Assembly (NCBI GenBank): GCA_009781765.1
Contig: WQVC01000013.1
Span: 1-42,395, forward strand
DNA: 42,395 nucleotides
From: Defluviitaleaceae bacterium
GTDB taxonomy: Bacteria > Bacillota > Clostridia > Lachnospirales > WQUN01
Direction: 5' to 3'
This document shows positions 1 through 8,287 of this stretch, in pieces. Every line of letters starts with the position of its first letter. Position 1 is the first letter of the stretch. A program made the translations under genes and the position numbers. Below the pieces are notes generated by a model. The model had not been told where the DNA came from and ran no database searches. It saw only the letters and a program-made list of their open reading frames with translations.

Positions 1-2
1 TA

Positions 3-200
3 TACAGCGGCTTCGGCACGGAGCGGTGCGGTCAGTTTCAGGGCGAACCCCTTCCTGAGATGGCAAACAACGTCCTTTGGCATAGAAGCGACTGCTTTGT
101 TTCTCGGTTGCAGGGCAAGTATACTTCAACTCTCATGCGCAGATATCCGGAACCGTTCCGGGAATTTTTCCAGGAAATTTTCCTGGAATTTTTCCGGGTA
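3..200. repeat. Dispersed ~190-bp noncoding repeat, copy A (window-truncated)
   Basis: This stretch is clearly homologous to 25655-25840. Shared blocks include the GCTTCGGCACGG start, the GTGCGGTCAGTTTCAGGGCG block, GAACCCCTTCCTGAG, GCGACTGCTT and GGCAAGTATA. Both copies end in a run of GGAATTTTTCC/GGAAATTTTCC units. Small indels between the copies break every reading frame, so it does not look like a gene. The left end may continue outside the window. Function unknown; a mobile or structured intergenic element is possible. Confidence 0.8.
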
Positions 201-268
201 TCGTGCAGCCACGAAAACATAAAAAAACCGCGCGGTGCAGCCCTTTGTTCGACATAAAAAATCTCCTC

Positions 269-299
269 TTGACTCTACTGCTATCATAGACTTTATAAT
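269..299 (+). promoter_or_regulatory. Candidate sigma-A promoter of the MFS/ATPase pair
   Basis: TTGACT (269-274) and a perfect TATAAT (294-299) are separated by 19 bp, slightly longer than the ideal 17. The -10 box ends 33 bp before the ATG of the MFS gene. Confidence 0.5.
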
Positions 300-332
300 A
301 CAGCAAGACAAAAAAAGATTGGAGAATCTGTT

Positions 333-1559
333 ATGAAGAAAAAAAGTTGGCTTTTGCTGCCCATTATTTTGGCAAGTTATCTTGTTGTGGGATTCCCCGA
401 CGGAGCGTTTACCGTTTCGTGGGATGCGATGGAACTCGGATTGGGGCTTGTTACCTTTCATTCCGGAATTATTTTGGTGGGATATTCGGTAACGTATACT
501 CTTGCCGGGGTAATTTTGGCGCGGTTGAATCGGTTTATGAAACTTCAAACGGTGTATTTAATGGGCTTGGCAGTAATGGGACTGGGATTCGTCGGGATTG
601 CATTTTCCGAAAATTTTATAGCGTTACTTGCGACGATAACCGTTTACGGGTTCGGAACGGGCGCAATGGCATCAAGCATGAATGCGTACATGGCAAAACA
701 TTTCACCGCAAAGCAAAATAACTGGATGCACTTTTTTTGGGGCGCGGGAGCGGCTGTAAGCCCGCTTATTATGGGACGCTTGCTGATTTTGGAGTTCAGC
801 CAACATTATGCCGACGGCGAATACATTATAAATGTGTACGATTACGGGTGGAGAGCGGGATATTTGGCAATCGCCGCAATTGTCGGCGTGGTCGGGCTTA
901 TACTTATTTTGAGCATGTACGGGAAAATCTGGCTCAACGACGACAGCTCCGCCGCCGAAGAACACCAACAAACGAAAGAGCCGAAAAAATTTCTGACAAA
1001 GAAACGGCACGAAGCTATCGAAGTATTAACGTTCTTTTTTTTGGGCGGAACGGATTATACCGTCGTATTTTTTACGGGAACGGTACTTATGCGCACACGC
1101 GGATTCGCGCTTGCGGATGTCGCAATTTTTTCGACAATATATTATGTAGGCATGACTTTGGGGCGATTGATTTTCGGATGGTCAGCAAAATGGCTGAAAG
1201 AAACAACAATTATCCGAATCGGCATCGCAATTGCCGCCGCCGGAATTTTAATACTGTGGTTTACGAGTAATATCACGGGTATGTTTTTGGCGGGATTCGG
1301 ACTGGGGCCGCTGCTTCCGACGTTGGTGAGCGATACGTCAAATCGCTTTTCGCCGAAAATTTTATCTAAACTTGTCGGTTACGAACTTGCAGCTTTCGGC
1401 GCGGGGATTGCGGTTTTATTTTTCTTAACAAGCGTTGTCCTCACGGTTACAACATATGAAGCACTATTCCCAATTGTTTTGGCGTTTGTTATACTGGTTT
1501 TTGTGTGTAACGAAATTTTGGAGCGAACCGTCAAATCAAATAAAAAATCCGAGGAATAA
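333..1559 (+). CDS. MFS transporter
   Basis: A 408-residue integral membrane protein of normal size for the major facilitator superfamily, with about 12 hydrophobic segments and a charged cytoplasmic loop near residues 205-230 (SSAAEEHQQTKEPKKF). The N-terminal half has the FPDGAF and GYSVTYTLAG pattern seen in FucP/YfkF-like permeases, but the substrate cannot be read from sequence. The ATG follows GGAGA at 321-325. A P-type ATPase starts 14 bp downstream, so the two are probably co-transcribed; that could mean joint ion or solute homeostasis, but this is inference. Confidence 0.85.
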   Translation: MKKKSWLLLPIILASYLVVGFPDGAFTVSWDAMELGLGLVTFHSGIILVGYSVTYTLAGVILARLNRFMKLQTVYLMGLAVMGLGFVGIAFSENFIALLATITVYGFGTGAMASSMNAYMAKHFTAKQNNWMHFFWGAGAAVSPLIMGRLLILEFSQHYADGEYIINVYDYGWRAGYLAIAAIVGVVGLILILSMYGKIWLNDDSSAAEEHQQTKEPKKFLTKKRHEAIEVLTFFFLGGTDYTVVFFTGTVLMRTRGFALADVAIFSTIYYVGMTLGRLIFGWSAKWLKETTIIRIGIAIAAAGILILWFTSNITGMFLAGFGLGPLLPTLVSDTSNRFSPKILSKLVGYELAAFGAGIAVLFFLTSVVLTVTTYEALFPIVLAFVILVFVCNEILERTVKSNKKSEE

Positions 1560-1573
1560 AGGGGTGCAAAATT

Positions 1574-4300
1574 ATGTTGTGGGTAAAAGACAGTATCAGC
1601 GACATCTTTGAAAAGTTGAACACCGACAAAAACACGGGTCTGAGCCAAAAAGAAGTTGACAGGCGGCTTGAAAAATACGGTCGTAACGAGTTCGAGGAAG
1701 AAAAAAAGGAAACTTTATTTTCAAAAGTTATTCACCACCTTTCCGAAATCCCGACGCTGATTCTTATAGCGGCGGCGGCGGTTGCGGGGTATATGGCAAT
1801 TTTTCATCCGCCCGATACAATCGGGAGCGGATGGCCTAAAGTTGTCGTTATTTTGTCAATCGTGGTAATCAACGTGTGCTTGGGCATTTATCAGGAAAGC
1901 AAAGCCGAAAAAGCACTTGAGGCACTCAAAAAAATGAACGCCTTTAAAACCACGGTAATCCGCAACGGAACAAAGCAGATTGTGGAGGCGAGCAATCTTG
2001 TACCCGGCGACATTGCCGAGCTTACCGCCGGCGACGTAATCACCGCCGACGCCAGAATAATCGAAGCAAGCAGTCTGCAAGTGGAAGAGGCGGCATTAAC
2101 CGGTGAAAGCCAACCCGTCGAAAAAGACCCCGACGTCGTAATCGACGAAACCGTTCCGCTTGGCGACAGGCTTAACATGGTCTATTCCGGGTGCTTGGTA
2201 ACAGGCGGGCGCGCTACCGTTGTTGTTGTTGAAACGGCGATGCAAACGGAAATGGGTAAAATCGCGCAATTATTGAACACCGCGCAAAAATTGAAAACGC
2301 CGTTGCAACTTCGTTTGCAGCAATTGGCGAAGCGTATTTCGCTTTTGGCACTCATTGCCGGTGTTGCGATGTTTGCATTCGGATATTTCCTGCACGCGAC
2401 GAATCCTGTAACCGGCGACTACCGTTACTTTGTGGATATTTTGATTCTGGCGGTCGCGCTCGGTGTCGCGGCCGTTCCGGAAACATTACCGATTATCGTA
2501 ACCATGGTTCTTTCATACGGCGTGTTTAACATGGTTACGAAAAAAACGATTATTCGTAAAATTCCTGCGGTTGAAACGGTGGGCAACACTTCCGTTATTT
2601 GTTCCGATAAAACAGGAACGCTTACTCAAAATAAAATGAAAATTCGGCGCGTTTGGCACGTAGACCACGACCCGATTTCCGTTAAAGAAGAATTTAATCC
2701 GAATCAGAAAAAGCTGGTCGGATTGCTTGCGTCGTGCAGTAACGCAACAATCGAGGTTCACGGCGACGACGACGAACACGTTATCGGCGACCCGACCGAA
2801 ATTGCAATAATTCGTCTGCTTCACGATTTGAAACTGGACAGAGTAAAAGCAGAGCGGCAGTATCCCAGAGTTTTCGAGCTGCCGTTCGACTCGGGGCGCA
2901 AGCGCATGACAACAATTCATCACGTGGAAGGCGAAGCATACGGGTATATCGCGGTAACAAAAGGTGCGTTCGACCGCATTCCGGTAAATTGGAGTCCGGA
3001 GTTATTAAAACGCGCAACCGAAATTCACGATTCTTTTGCCGAAAAAGCGTTGCGCGTAATCGCTATTTCCGTAAAAAAATACAAGGATATGCCCTCCGAT
3101 TTGAGCATTGAAGAACTCGAAACAGACCACGAGTTCCGGGGAATGGTGGGCATGATTGACCCGCCGCGAACCGAAAGCGCGGACGCCGTTGCTATGGCGA
3201 AAGAAGCCGGCATCAAAACGGTAATGATTACGGGCGACCATGTTGTAACAGCGTCAGCAATTGCAAAAGAAATCGGCATAATGCAGGAAGGAGACAAAGC
3301 CGTTACAGGCGCGGAATTATCCGGCATGAGCGAGGACGACTTGCGCAGTCAAGTTCGTGATATTTCCGTATATGCGCGGGTAAGCCCCGAAGATAAAATC
3401 CGCATCGTTAAGGCGTGGACGGCGATGGGCGAAGTTGTGGCAATGACCGGCGACGGCGTAAACGATGCCCCCGCGCTCAAAGCCGCCGACGTCGGTGTTG
3501 CAATGGGCATCACGGGAACAGAGGTGTCGAAAAACGCGGCGGATATGGTTATCACCGACGATAATTTCGCCACAATTGTAGACGCCATTTCCGTGGGGCG
3601 AACCGCTTACGATAACATCCGAAAAACCATCGCGTTTCTTCTCAGCGTAAACTTTGCCGAAATTTTTATTCTGCTTGCCGGTATGTTGTTCGTTGGCGTA
3701 TCGCCGCTGTTGGCACTGCAAATTTTGCTGATTAACGTGGTTTCCGACGGCATTCCCGGATTCTTCATTGCATTTGAAAAGCCGGAACGCGGCGTAATGA
3801 AGCGCAAGCCGTTAAGCAAAGGCGCGGGAATCTTCTCTGCCGGATTGGGCGCGAAAATTGCTCGCGGTGCAATTTGTTTTTCCGTTTTGACATTGGGCGC
3901 GTTTTTTCTCGGCACGTATATTCTGCCCGCGCCCGCCGGCGTTGAAGCCGCCGCTTCATCAAGCCTCGGCGACATTTTAGGCACAAGCGCGTATTACTCC
4001 GTAGGTATTTCAATGGCGTTTGTTGTGCTGTCGTGGGCTTCCGTTATAAATATTTTTAACGTGCGCAGCGAGCAGTCGATTTTCAAGGTGAATCCGCTGT
4101 CTAACAAGGGCATGTTTTTTGCCGCAACCGGCACGATTTTATTCACGCTGGTAGTTGCTTTAGTTCCGCCGATTGCAGAAATTTTTGACGTTGAAACAGG
4201 ATTAACCGCGCTTCATTGGGTTATTATGATTGGCTTGTCCGCCATGCAACTTGTTATCGGCGAAATTTACAAATTATTTGCCGGCGCGCGCCAAGTGTAA
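1574..4300 (+). CDS. P2-type cation (Ca2+-like) transporting ATPase
   Basis: A 908-residue P-type ATPase, full length for the P2A/P2B (SERCA/PMCA-like) group. Domains in order: N-terminal cation-ATPase domain, TM pair, actuator domain with TGES at residues 176-179, M4 with PETLP, phosphorylation site DKTGTLT with Asp345, nucleotide-binding domain, hinge GDGVNDAP, and a six-helix C-terminal domain. M4 keeps a Glu (PETLP versus PEGLP in SERCA) and M6 reads NVVSDG, comparable to NLVTDG in SERCA, so Ca2+ or a similar divalent cation is the likely substrate exported from the cytoplasm. Exact ion specificity is inferred. The Shine-Dalgarno is weak (AAAGGGG). It follows the MFS gene closely. Confidence 0.93.
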   Translation: MLWVKDSISDIFEKLNTDKNTGLSQKEVDRRLEKYGRNEFEEEKKETLFSKVIHHLSEIPTLILIAAAAVAGYMAIFHPPDTIGSGWPKVVVILSIVVINVCLGIYQESKAEKALEALKKMNAFKTTVIRNGTKQIVEASNLVPGDIAELTAGDVITADARIIEASSLQVEEAALTGESQPVEKDPDVVIDETVPLGDRLNMVYSGCLVTGGRATVVVVETAMQTEMGKIAQLLNTAQKLKTPLQLRLQQLAKRISLLALIAGVAMFAFGYFLHATNPVTGDYRYFVDILILAVALGVAAVPETLPIIVTMVLSYGVFNMVTKKTIIRKIPAVETVGNTSVICSDKTGTLTQNKMKIRRVWHVDHDPISVKEEFNPNQKKLVGLLASCSNATIEVHGDDDEHVIGDPTEIAIIRLLHDLKLDRVKAERQYPRVFELPFDSGRKRMTTIHHVEGEAYGYIAVTKGAFDRIPVNWSPELLKRATEIHDSFAEKALRVIAISVKKYKDMPSDLSIEELETDHEFRGMVGMIDPPRTESADAVAMAKEAGIKTVMITGDHVVTASAIAKEIGIMQEGDKAVTGAELSGMSEDDLRSQVRDISVYARVSPEDKIRIVKAWTAMGEVVAMTGDGVNDAPALKAADVGVAMGITGTEVSKNAADMVITDDNFATIVDAISVGRTAYDNIRKTIAFLLSVNFAEIFILLAGMLFVGVSPLLALQILLINVVSDGIPGFFIAFEKPERGVMKRKPLSKGAGIFSAGLGAKIARGAICFSVLTLGAFFLGTYILPAPAGVEAAASSSLGDILGTSAYYSVGISMAFVVLSWASVINIFNVRSEQSIFKVNPLSNKGMFFAATGTILFTLVVALVPPIAEIFDVETGLTALHWVIMIGLSAMQLVIGEIYKLFAGARQV

Positions 4301-4467
4301 GCTGCCGCACATTCCCTCGAAGGGTTCGGGCAAAGAACGCCCGACATTGCCGGAGCAATTTCGAGTGAAATGAAAAAGCGCGCAAGGCGCGCCTCAGACG
4401 CCGGGGGCACATGTAAGCTGCCGCACATTCCCTCGAAGCCGGAGCAATTTCGAGTGAAATGAAAAAG
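4297..4467. repeat. Tandem pair of a ~55-bp repeat, first copy interrupted
   Basis: A unit beginning GTAAGCTGCCGCACATTCCC and ending in a GAGTGAAATGAAAAAG tail occurs at 4297-4376 and 4413-4467. The second copy is uninterrupted. The first carries about 27 extra bases holding the hairpin CGGGCAAAGAACGCCCG. A related third copy is near 42184-42225. The first copy includes the last bases and stop codon of the ATPase gene. Confidence 0.75.
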
Positions 4468-4499
4468 AATCTCCTAAATACGAAGGGGGTTCTTTTTTT
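4464..4499 (+). terminator. Rho-independent terminator after the ATPase gene
   Basis: The stem GAATCTCC (4467-4474) pairs with GGGGGTTC (4485-4492), with two G-T pairs, and is followed by a run of seven T. It ends the MFS-ATPase transcript. Confidence 0.65.
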
Positions 4500-4627
4500 A
4501 TTGCGTGGGAAGCTATAGTGGATGGGACGCTTCTTAATTTGATTCACTATACTCCGGCATAACTCCGGCATAATTGTCAGCGCGAAACTTTTGATGCTAT
4601 ACTTGAGAATGTTGAGAAATAGCTTGA

Positions 4628-4656
4628 GGGTACGGGCAAAGAACGCCCGCCATTGC
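4628..4656. repeat. Second copy of the CGGGCAAAGAACGCCCG hairpin unit
   Basis: A 17-bp hairpin block plus flank (GGGCAAAGAACGCCCGCCATTG) nearly matches the insert that splits the repeat at 4322-4350. This suggests an independently moving or independently duplicated small palindrome. Confidence 0.6.
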
Positions 4657-4662
4657 TGTGTC

Positions 4663-4709
4663 TGCATCGCAGGAAAATGACGGCTTCAGGTCATTTTCCG
4701 AGATGCGGC
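4663..4709. repeat. Hairpin upstream of pyrC
   Basis: Perfect 10-bp arms GGAAAATGAC (4672-4681) and GTCATTTTCC (4690-4699) flank an 8-base loop, with an outer GCATC/GATGC pair. It lies about 55 bp before the pyrC ATG. There is no T-run after it, so it is not a simple terminator. It could be a leader regulatory hairpin or another palindromic repeat. The rest of the 4500-4764 spacer shows no gene. Confidence 0.5.
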
Positions 4710-4764
4710 ATATGCGAAAGCGTAATTTTTCAACACTCTCATACTTGCGCTCGGGAGTGATTAA

Positions 4765-6246
4765 ATGCTTATAAAAAACGGTCGGGTTATTGACCCGAAA
4801 AACAATTTTGATGCGCGGGCGGATGTTTATATTCGCGACGGGAGAATCGCGCTTGTGGGAGACAGCACGGGAATTATTGATGAGATGGATGAGGAAGTCA
4901 TCGACGCAAGCGGAATGTGGGTTACGCCCGGCCTCATAGATATGCACGTGCATTTGCGCGAACCGGGGCAAACGCACAAAGAAACCGTCGCGAGCGGAAC
5001 GCAGGCGGCGGCGGCAGGCGGTTTCACGACGGTCTGCGCCATGCCGAACACATCTCCCGTATGCGATTCGCCCGAAGTTATGCGGCTTGTTGAGGAAACA
5101 GCGGCGAAAACCGGCTTGATTCGAGTGATTCCCGTGGGAGCAATTACAAAGGGGCTTGACGGGCAAAACATTGCCGACTTTGAGGAAATGCAGGGACTCC
5201 GTGCAATCAGCGACGACGGAAAATCGGTTGCGAATGCGGAAATCCTTCTCAAGGCAATGAAACGAGCGACCGGTCTTGCGATTTTGGCTCATTGCGAAGA
5301 CCTCGAACTTACCGGCGCGGGCGTAATGCACGACGGCGCGGCAGCAAAAAAGCTCGGGCTTATGGGCATTCCGGCGGAATCCGAGGATAAAATTATTGCG
5401 CGTGATATCGAACTTGCGCGGCAAGCGAATGCGCGATTGCATATTTGTCATGTAAGCACGGCGGGCGGCGTCGAGCTTATTCGCGCCGCGCAAAAAGCCG
5501 GGCAAAACGTAACCGCCGAGGTCACGCCGCATCATATTGCGCTGACCGACGAAGACGTAGCCGCGAACGCACTTGAGAAGCCCGTTCAGGCTTCGTCGGA
5601 AAACGCGCTGAATCCCGCGATTTCCCGCCTCGCCTTCACGGTTCTCGAAGGCGTTCGCTATGCTAACCCCAATTTTAAAATGGCGCCGCCGCTTCGAAGC
5701 AGCGAAGACCGCGACGCACTTCTTGCCGCGTTAAAGGATGGCACAATCGGCGTAATCGCAACCGACCATGCCCCTCATGCGGAGGAGGAAAAATTTGTTC
5801 CGGATTCGGCTTCCGGTTCGGCTTCCGGCCCGATTGCTGTTCCGGCTTCGAGGGAAAGTGTCGATTCTCCTGATTTGTCCCCGGCGAAAAGCGGCCTCGC
5901 CGCCCTCGCCGCAGCCGCAAACGGCGTAATCGGTCTTGAAACCGCTGTTTCCGTCGCGATTACACATTTGATTGAAACCGCAATACTCTCGCCGATGGAG
6001 TTGATTGCCAAGTTCACGTCAAATCCGGCGGAGATTTTGCGTCTTGACGTCGGAAATTTGTCCCCCGGTTCACCCGCCGACATCACAATAATCGACCCGT
6101 CAGCGCGTTACACAATTGACAAAAACACGTTCAAATCCAAAAGTCGCAACACGCCTTTTCACGGCCGCGAGGTCGTCGGGCGCGTGGCGTATACGATTTT
6201 CGGGGGCAAAATTGTGTACGCAGAGCGTACCGTTCACAATGCATAG
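4765..6246 (+). CDS. pyrC: Dihydroorotase, with an in-frame palindromic-element insertion
   Basis: Dihydroorotase interconverts carbamoyl-aspartate and dihydroorotate in cytoplasmic pyrimidine synthesis. Visible motifs are the metal-binding HVHLREPG (His61, His63), AMPNTSPV, the HCED region, VTPHHIAL, NFKMAPPLR and TDHAPH with catalytic Asp334. The C-terminal amidohydrolase motif is also present. At 493 residues it exceeds the usual ~425-430. Two insertions explain this. Residues 267-298 are exactly encoded by a 96-bp palindromic element (5563-5658) between DEDVA and YANPNFKM. A low-complexity Ser/Ala/Pro stretch lies near residues 349-375, after TDHAPHAEEEK. Both lie outside the recognised catalytic motifs, so activity is plausible. 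GGGAGTGAT precedes the ATG. Confidence 0.93.
   Translation: MLIKNGRVIDPKNNFDARADVYIRDGRIALVGDSTGIIDEMDEEVIDASGMWVTPGLIDMHVHLREPGQTHKETVASGTQAAAAGGFTTVCAMPNTSPVCDSPEVMRLVEETAAKTGLIRVIPVGAITKGLDGQNIADFEEMQGLRAISDDGKSVANAEILLKAMKRATGLAILAHCEDLELTGAGVMHDGAAAKKLGLMGIPAESEDKIIARDIELARQANARLHICHVSTAGGVELIRAAQKAGQNVTAEVTPHHIALTDEDVAANALEKPVQASSENALNPAISRLAFTVLEGVRYANPNFKMAPPLRSSEDRDALLAALKDGTIGVIATDHAPHAEEEKFVPDSASGSASGPIAVPASRESVDSPDLSPAKSGLAALAAAANGVIGLETAVSVAITHLIETAILSPMELIAKFTSNPAEILRLDVGNLSPGSPADITIIDPSARYTIDKNTFKSKSRNTPFHGREVVGRVAYTIFGGKIVYAERTVHNA
5563..5658 (+). repeat. 96-bp palindromic element inside pyrC (RPE-like)
   Basis: The element runs from GCGAACGC to GCGTTCGC and is an imperfect palindrome along its whole length. 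The left arm (GCGAACGCACTTGAGAAGCC onward) pairs with the right arm, whose complement begins GCGAACGCCTTCGAGAACCG, around a short centre CTGAATCC. It begins on the first base of codon 267 and is 32 codons long, so the pyrC frame is kept. An inverted copy lies at 8152-8247 and matches at 90 of 96 positions. Confidence 0.9.
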
Positions 6247-6300
6247 CAAATTTTCCGTACCGGAGTAAAAACTGCTGTAAAAATTTAAGGAGGCATTCAA

Positions 6301-6987
6301 ATGGAAAATATCGAATTACTGGAACTTTTTAAAAATTTCCGCGTTGCCGACGTGCGCGACGGGTTAGATTGGATTGGCTACCATAATTTCGGCTCGGTTG
6401 AGCCGGATGTGCGTCCGCTTTTTCGCACGAGGGCGGTCGGAATTGCGCGAACGGCGAGATATTTGCCTTTTGTCGGGCCGTATCCGGACAAGCGCGGCGA
6501 CGATTACACCCCTTGGCAGGGTTGGTATTACGGCAATGTTTGCACGTATCCGTGGATGGATGAAATTGAGGACGGCGATTTTATGGCAATCGACGTCAGC
6601 GGAATGAATGTGGGGCTTCTCGGCTCGGAAAATACGCTTCGCGCCCTGCAAAAAGGTGTGCGCGGCTTTGTGACAAACGGCAGCGGAATCCGCGACACCG
6701 ACGAAGTTATTCTGCAAAAAATTCCGGTGTGGTCGCATTTTATTTCGCAGTCGATGGTGCAATGCAAAATTCAGTTTGACGCGAAAGATATTCCCGTTGC
6801 AATCGGCGGCGTAACCGTTTTTCCGGGGGATGTTATCGTTGCCGACGGCGACGGCGTTATTTCCGTGCCTCGCGCTGTTGCCCGCGACGTTGCAAAATAC
6901 GCCGCGCAAATCCTTTCCGACGACAAAAAAACTCGCCGTAAACTTTACGACGAGTTAAATCGCGAACCGGATACCTCTGTTATTTAA
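6301..6987 (+). CDS. RraA-family protein (HMG/oxaloacetate aldolase-like)
   Basis: A 228-residue protein of the RraA / 4-hydroxy-4-methyl-2-oxoglutarate aldolase family. The recognisable core is a Gly-rich segment near residues 100-112 and GFVTNGSGIRDTDE near residues 121-134, which corresponds to the family DGxxRD region. Here the usual Asp of DG is Asn (TNG), while Arg-Asp is kept. Related proteins cleave 4-carboxy-4-hydroxy-2-oxoacids with a divalent metal or bind RNase E; the real substrate is unknown. The start follows an excellent AAGGAGG. Its 3' end overlaps the convergent TM2 gene by 8 bp. Confidence 0.75.
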   Translation: MENIELLELFKNFRVADVRDGLDWIGYHNFGSVEPDVRPLFRTRAVGIARTARYLPFVGPYPDKRGDDYTPWQGWYYGNVCTYPWMDEIEDGDFMAIDVSGMNVGLLGSENTLRALQKGVRGFVTNGSGIRDTDEVILQKIPVWSHFISQSMVQCKIQFDAKDIPVAIGGVTVFPGDVIVADGDGVISVPRAVARDVAKYAAQILSDDKKTRRKLYDELNREPDTSVI

Positions 6988-7372
6988 GCAGTTTTCCGTC
7001 TGCGTCGATGTACCGCTTGTTTGTAAGAATGAACGCACTTGAAACGATTGAGCAAATCCCCAATGCATTAACGGGGATGACAAACAGTGCCATGCCCGCC
7101 CAAGCAATAATGGGCAGTACCAAATTGTCATTGCCGCCGCCGACAGTGAGCACAGTGCTGACGATGAAAAGCGTAAGAAAAACCATATTCACTCCCCAGC
7201 AAATAAGGGTCGTTATCAAATACACCATGCCTTTTTTGAAATAACCCAAAACAAACATGTGTATGCCCCATGTGCCGAAGAAAAAACCCAGAACACCGGC
7301 AAGTACCCTGCTTCTGTCACCGACAACGCCTTCCTCGCCCTCCGGAAGTGTCGGGTTAAAAAATTCTTTCAT
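6980..7372 (-). CDS. TM2-domain membrane protein
   Basis: A 130-residue protein with a hydrophilic N-terminus (about 20 residues), then the TM2 signature: a Gly-rich hydrophobic helix (VLAGVLGFFFGTWGIHMFVLGY), a KKG turn and a second helix. Two further hydrophobic stretches follow. The C-terminus resembles a short NKRYIDADGK tail. TM2 proteins sit in the cytoplasmic membrane and have no agreed function. It begins 15 bp after the pflA stop with AAGGAGG, so it is the second gene of a pflA operon. Confidence 0.8.
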   Translation of the reverse strand: MKEFFNPTLPEGEEGVVGDRSRVLAGVLGFFFGTWGIHMFVLGYFKKGMVYLITTLICWGVNMVFLTLFIVSTVLTVGGGNDNLVLPIIAWAGMALFVIPVNALGICSIVSSAFILTNKRYIDADGKLLK

Positions 7373-7387
7373 GCATACGCCTCCTTG

Positions 7388-8107
7388 TTATTCGAAAATT
7401 TTTTGCACCTGCGCAAGCAACTCCGGCGAAGGCGGCTCTGTGTTGTGCAAAGTATATTTTTCGCTGTCCCATTTGTGTTCGCCGTGCTTGTGGAACGGCA
7501 AAACTTCTACCTTTTCTATATTGTCATGCTGCTTTAAAAATGCCGACATTTTTGCCAAGTCGTCAAAATCGTCGGTTAAACCCGGCACGAGAACAAATCG
7601 CACCCATGTCGGAATTTTCAAATACTGCGCCTCGCGAAGCGTTTGAAGCGGGCGTTCCTGCCGTTGTCCCGTAAGGCGAAAATACAGGCGCGGGTCGTAT
7701 GCTTTAAAATCAAGGATGAGAAGGTCAACATAGGGCAAAATTTCTTCGGCGGCTTCGGCGGTGGCGAAACCCGACGTATCAAGGGCGGTATGAACCCCGT
7801 TTTCGCGGCACGCGATGAGAATTTCCTTTAAAAAGCGGGGTTGGTCGGAGGGTTCGCCGCCGGAAATCGTGATTCCTCCGCCGGAATATTTGTAATACGA
7901 ACGATATTTCATAACGTCGTCGAGTACCTCGGCGACGTTTTTTTTGTACCCGCGCGTTCGTATCCACGTATCCGGATTGTGGCAGTAAAGGCATCGCAAT
8001 GAGCAGCCCGACGTAAAAACCACCGTTCGGATACCCGGCCCGTCAACCATTCCGCCTGTATAAATCGAGTGAATATACCCGAGCGTTTTTTCATCATAAA
8101 GTTTCAT
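7388..8107 (-). CDS. pflA: Pyruvate formate-lyase activating enzyme
   Basis: A 239-residue radical SAM glycyl-radical activase. The [4Fe-4S] motif CSLRCLYC (Cys35, Cys39, Cys42) is followed by HNPDTW, then ISGGEP and LDTSG, and late VPGLTDD and LPFHKHGEHKW, all typical of PflA. It uses SAM to install the glycyl radical on PflB, whose gene lies about 29 kb away in this window (36749-38983) rather than adjacent as in many genomes. No clear Shine-Dalgarno precedes the ATG; a TATTCT box lies only a few bases upstream, so a very short leader is possible. Confidence 0.95.
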   Translation of the reverse strand: MKLYDEKTLGYIHSIYTGGMVDGPGIRTVVFTSGCSLRCLYCHNPDTWIRTRGYKKNVAEVLDDVMKYRSYYKYSGGGITISGGEPSDQPRFLKEILIACRENGVHTALDTSGFATAEAAEEILPYVDLLILDFKAYDPRLYFRLTGQRQERPLQTLREAQYLKIPTWVRFVLVPGLTDDFDDLAKMSAFLKQHDNIEKVEVLPFHKHGEHKWDSEKYTLHNTEPPSPELLAQVQKIFE

Positions 8108-8151
8108 GTTTTGAGAATATCACACTTTCGAATGCTTTTCCATAAGATGTA

Positions 8152-8247
8152 GCAAACGCCTTTGAGAACCGTGAAGGCGAGGCGGAAAATCGCGGGATTC
8201 AACGCGTTTTCCGGCGAAGCCTGAACGGGCTTCTCAAGTGCGTTTGC
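8152..8247 (-). repeat. 96-bp palindromic element, intergenic inverted copy
   Basis: The reverse complement of this segment matches the pyrC insert (5563-5658) at 90 of 96 positions and has the same length and ends. The terminal pair is GCAAACGC/GCGTTTGC here and GCGAACGC/GCGTTCGC in pyrC, so both arms changed together. It lies between the pflA start and the next gene and could be transcribed as a hairpin from either side. Confidence 0.9.
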
Positions 8248-8287
8248 GATAGACCATGTACCGGAAATTTTGACAGGAGCGATGGAA

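Noticed and set aside
4597-5535. 312-aa minus-strand ORF opposite pyrC
   Set aside because: It lies antisense to a clear enzyme gene, has low-quality composition and no start signals.
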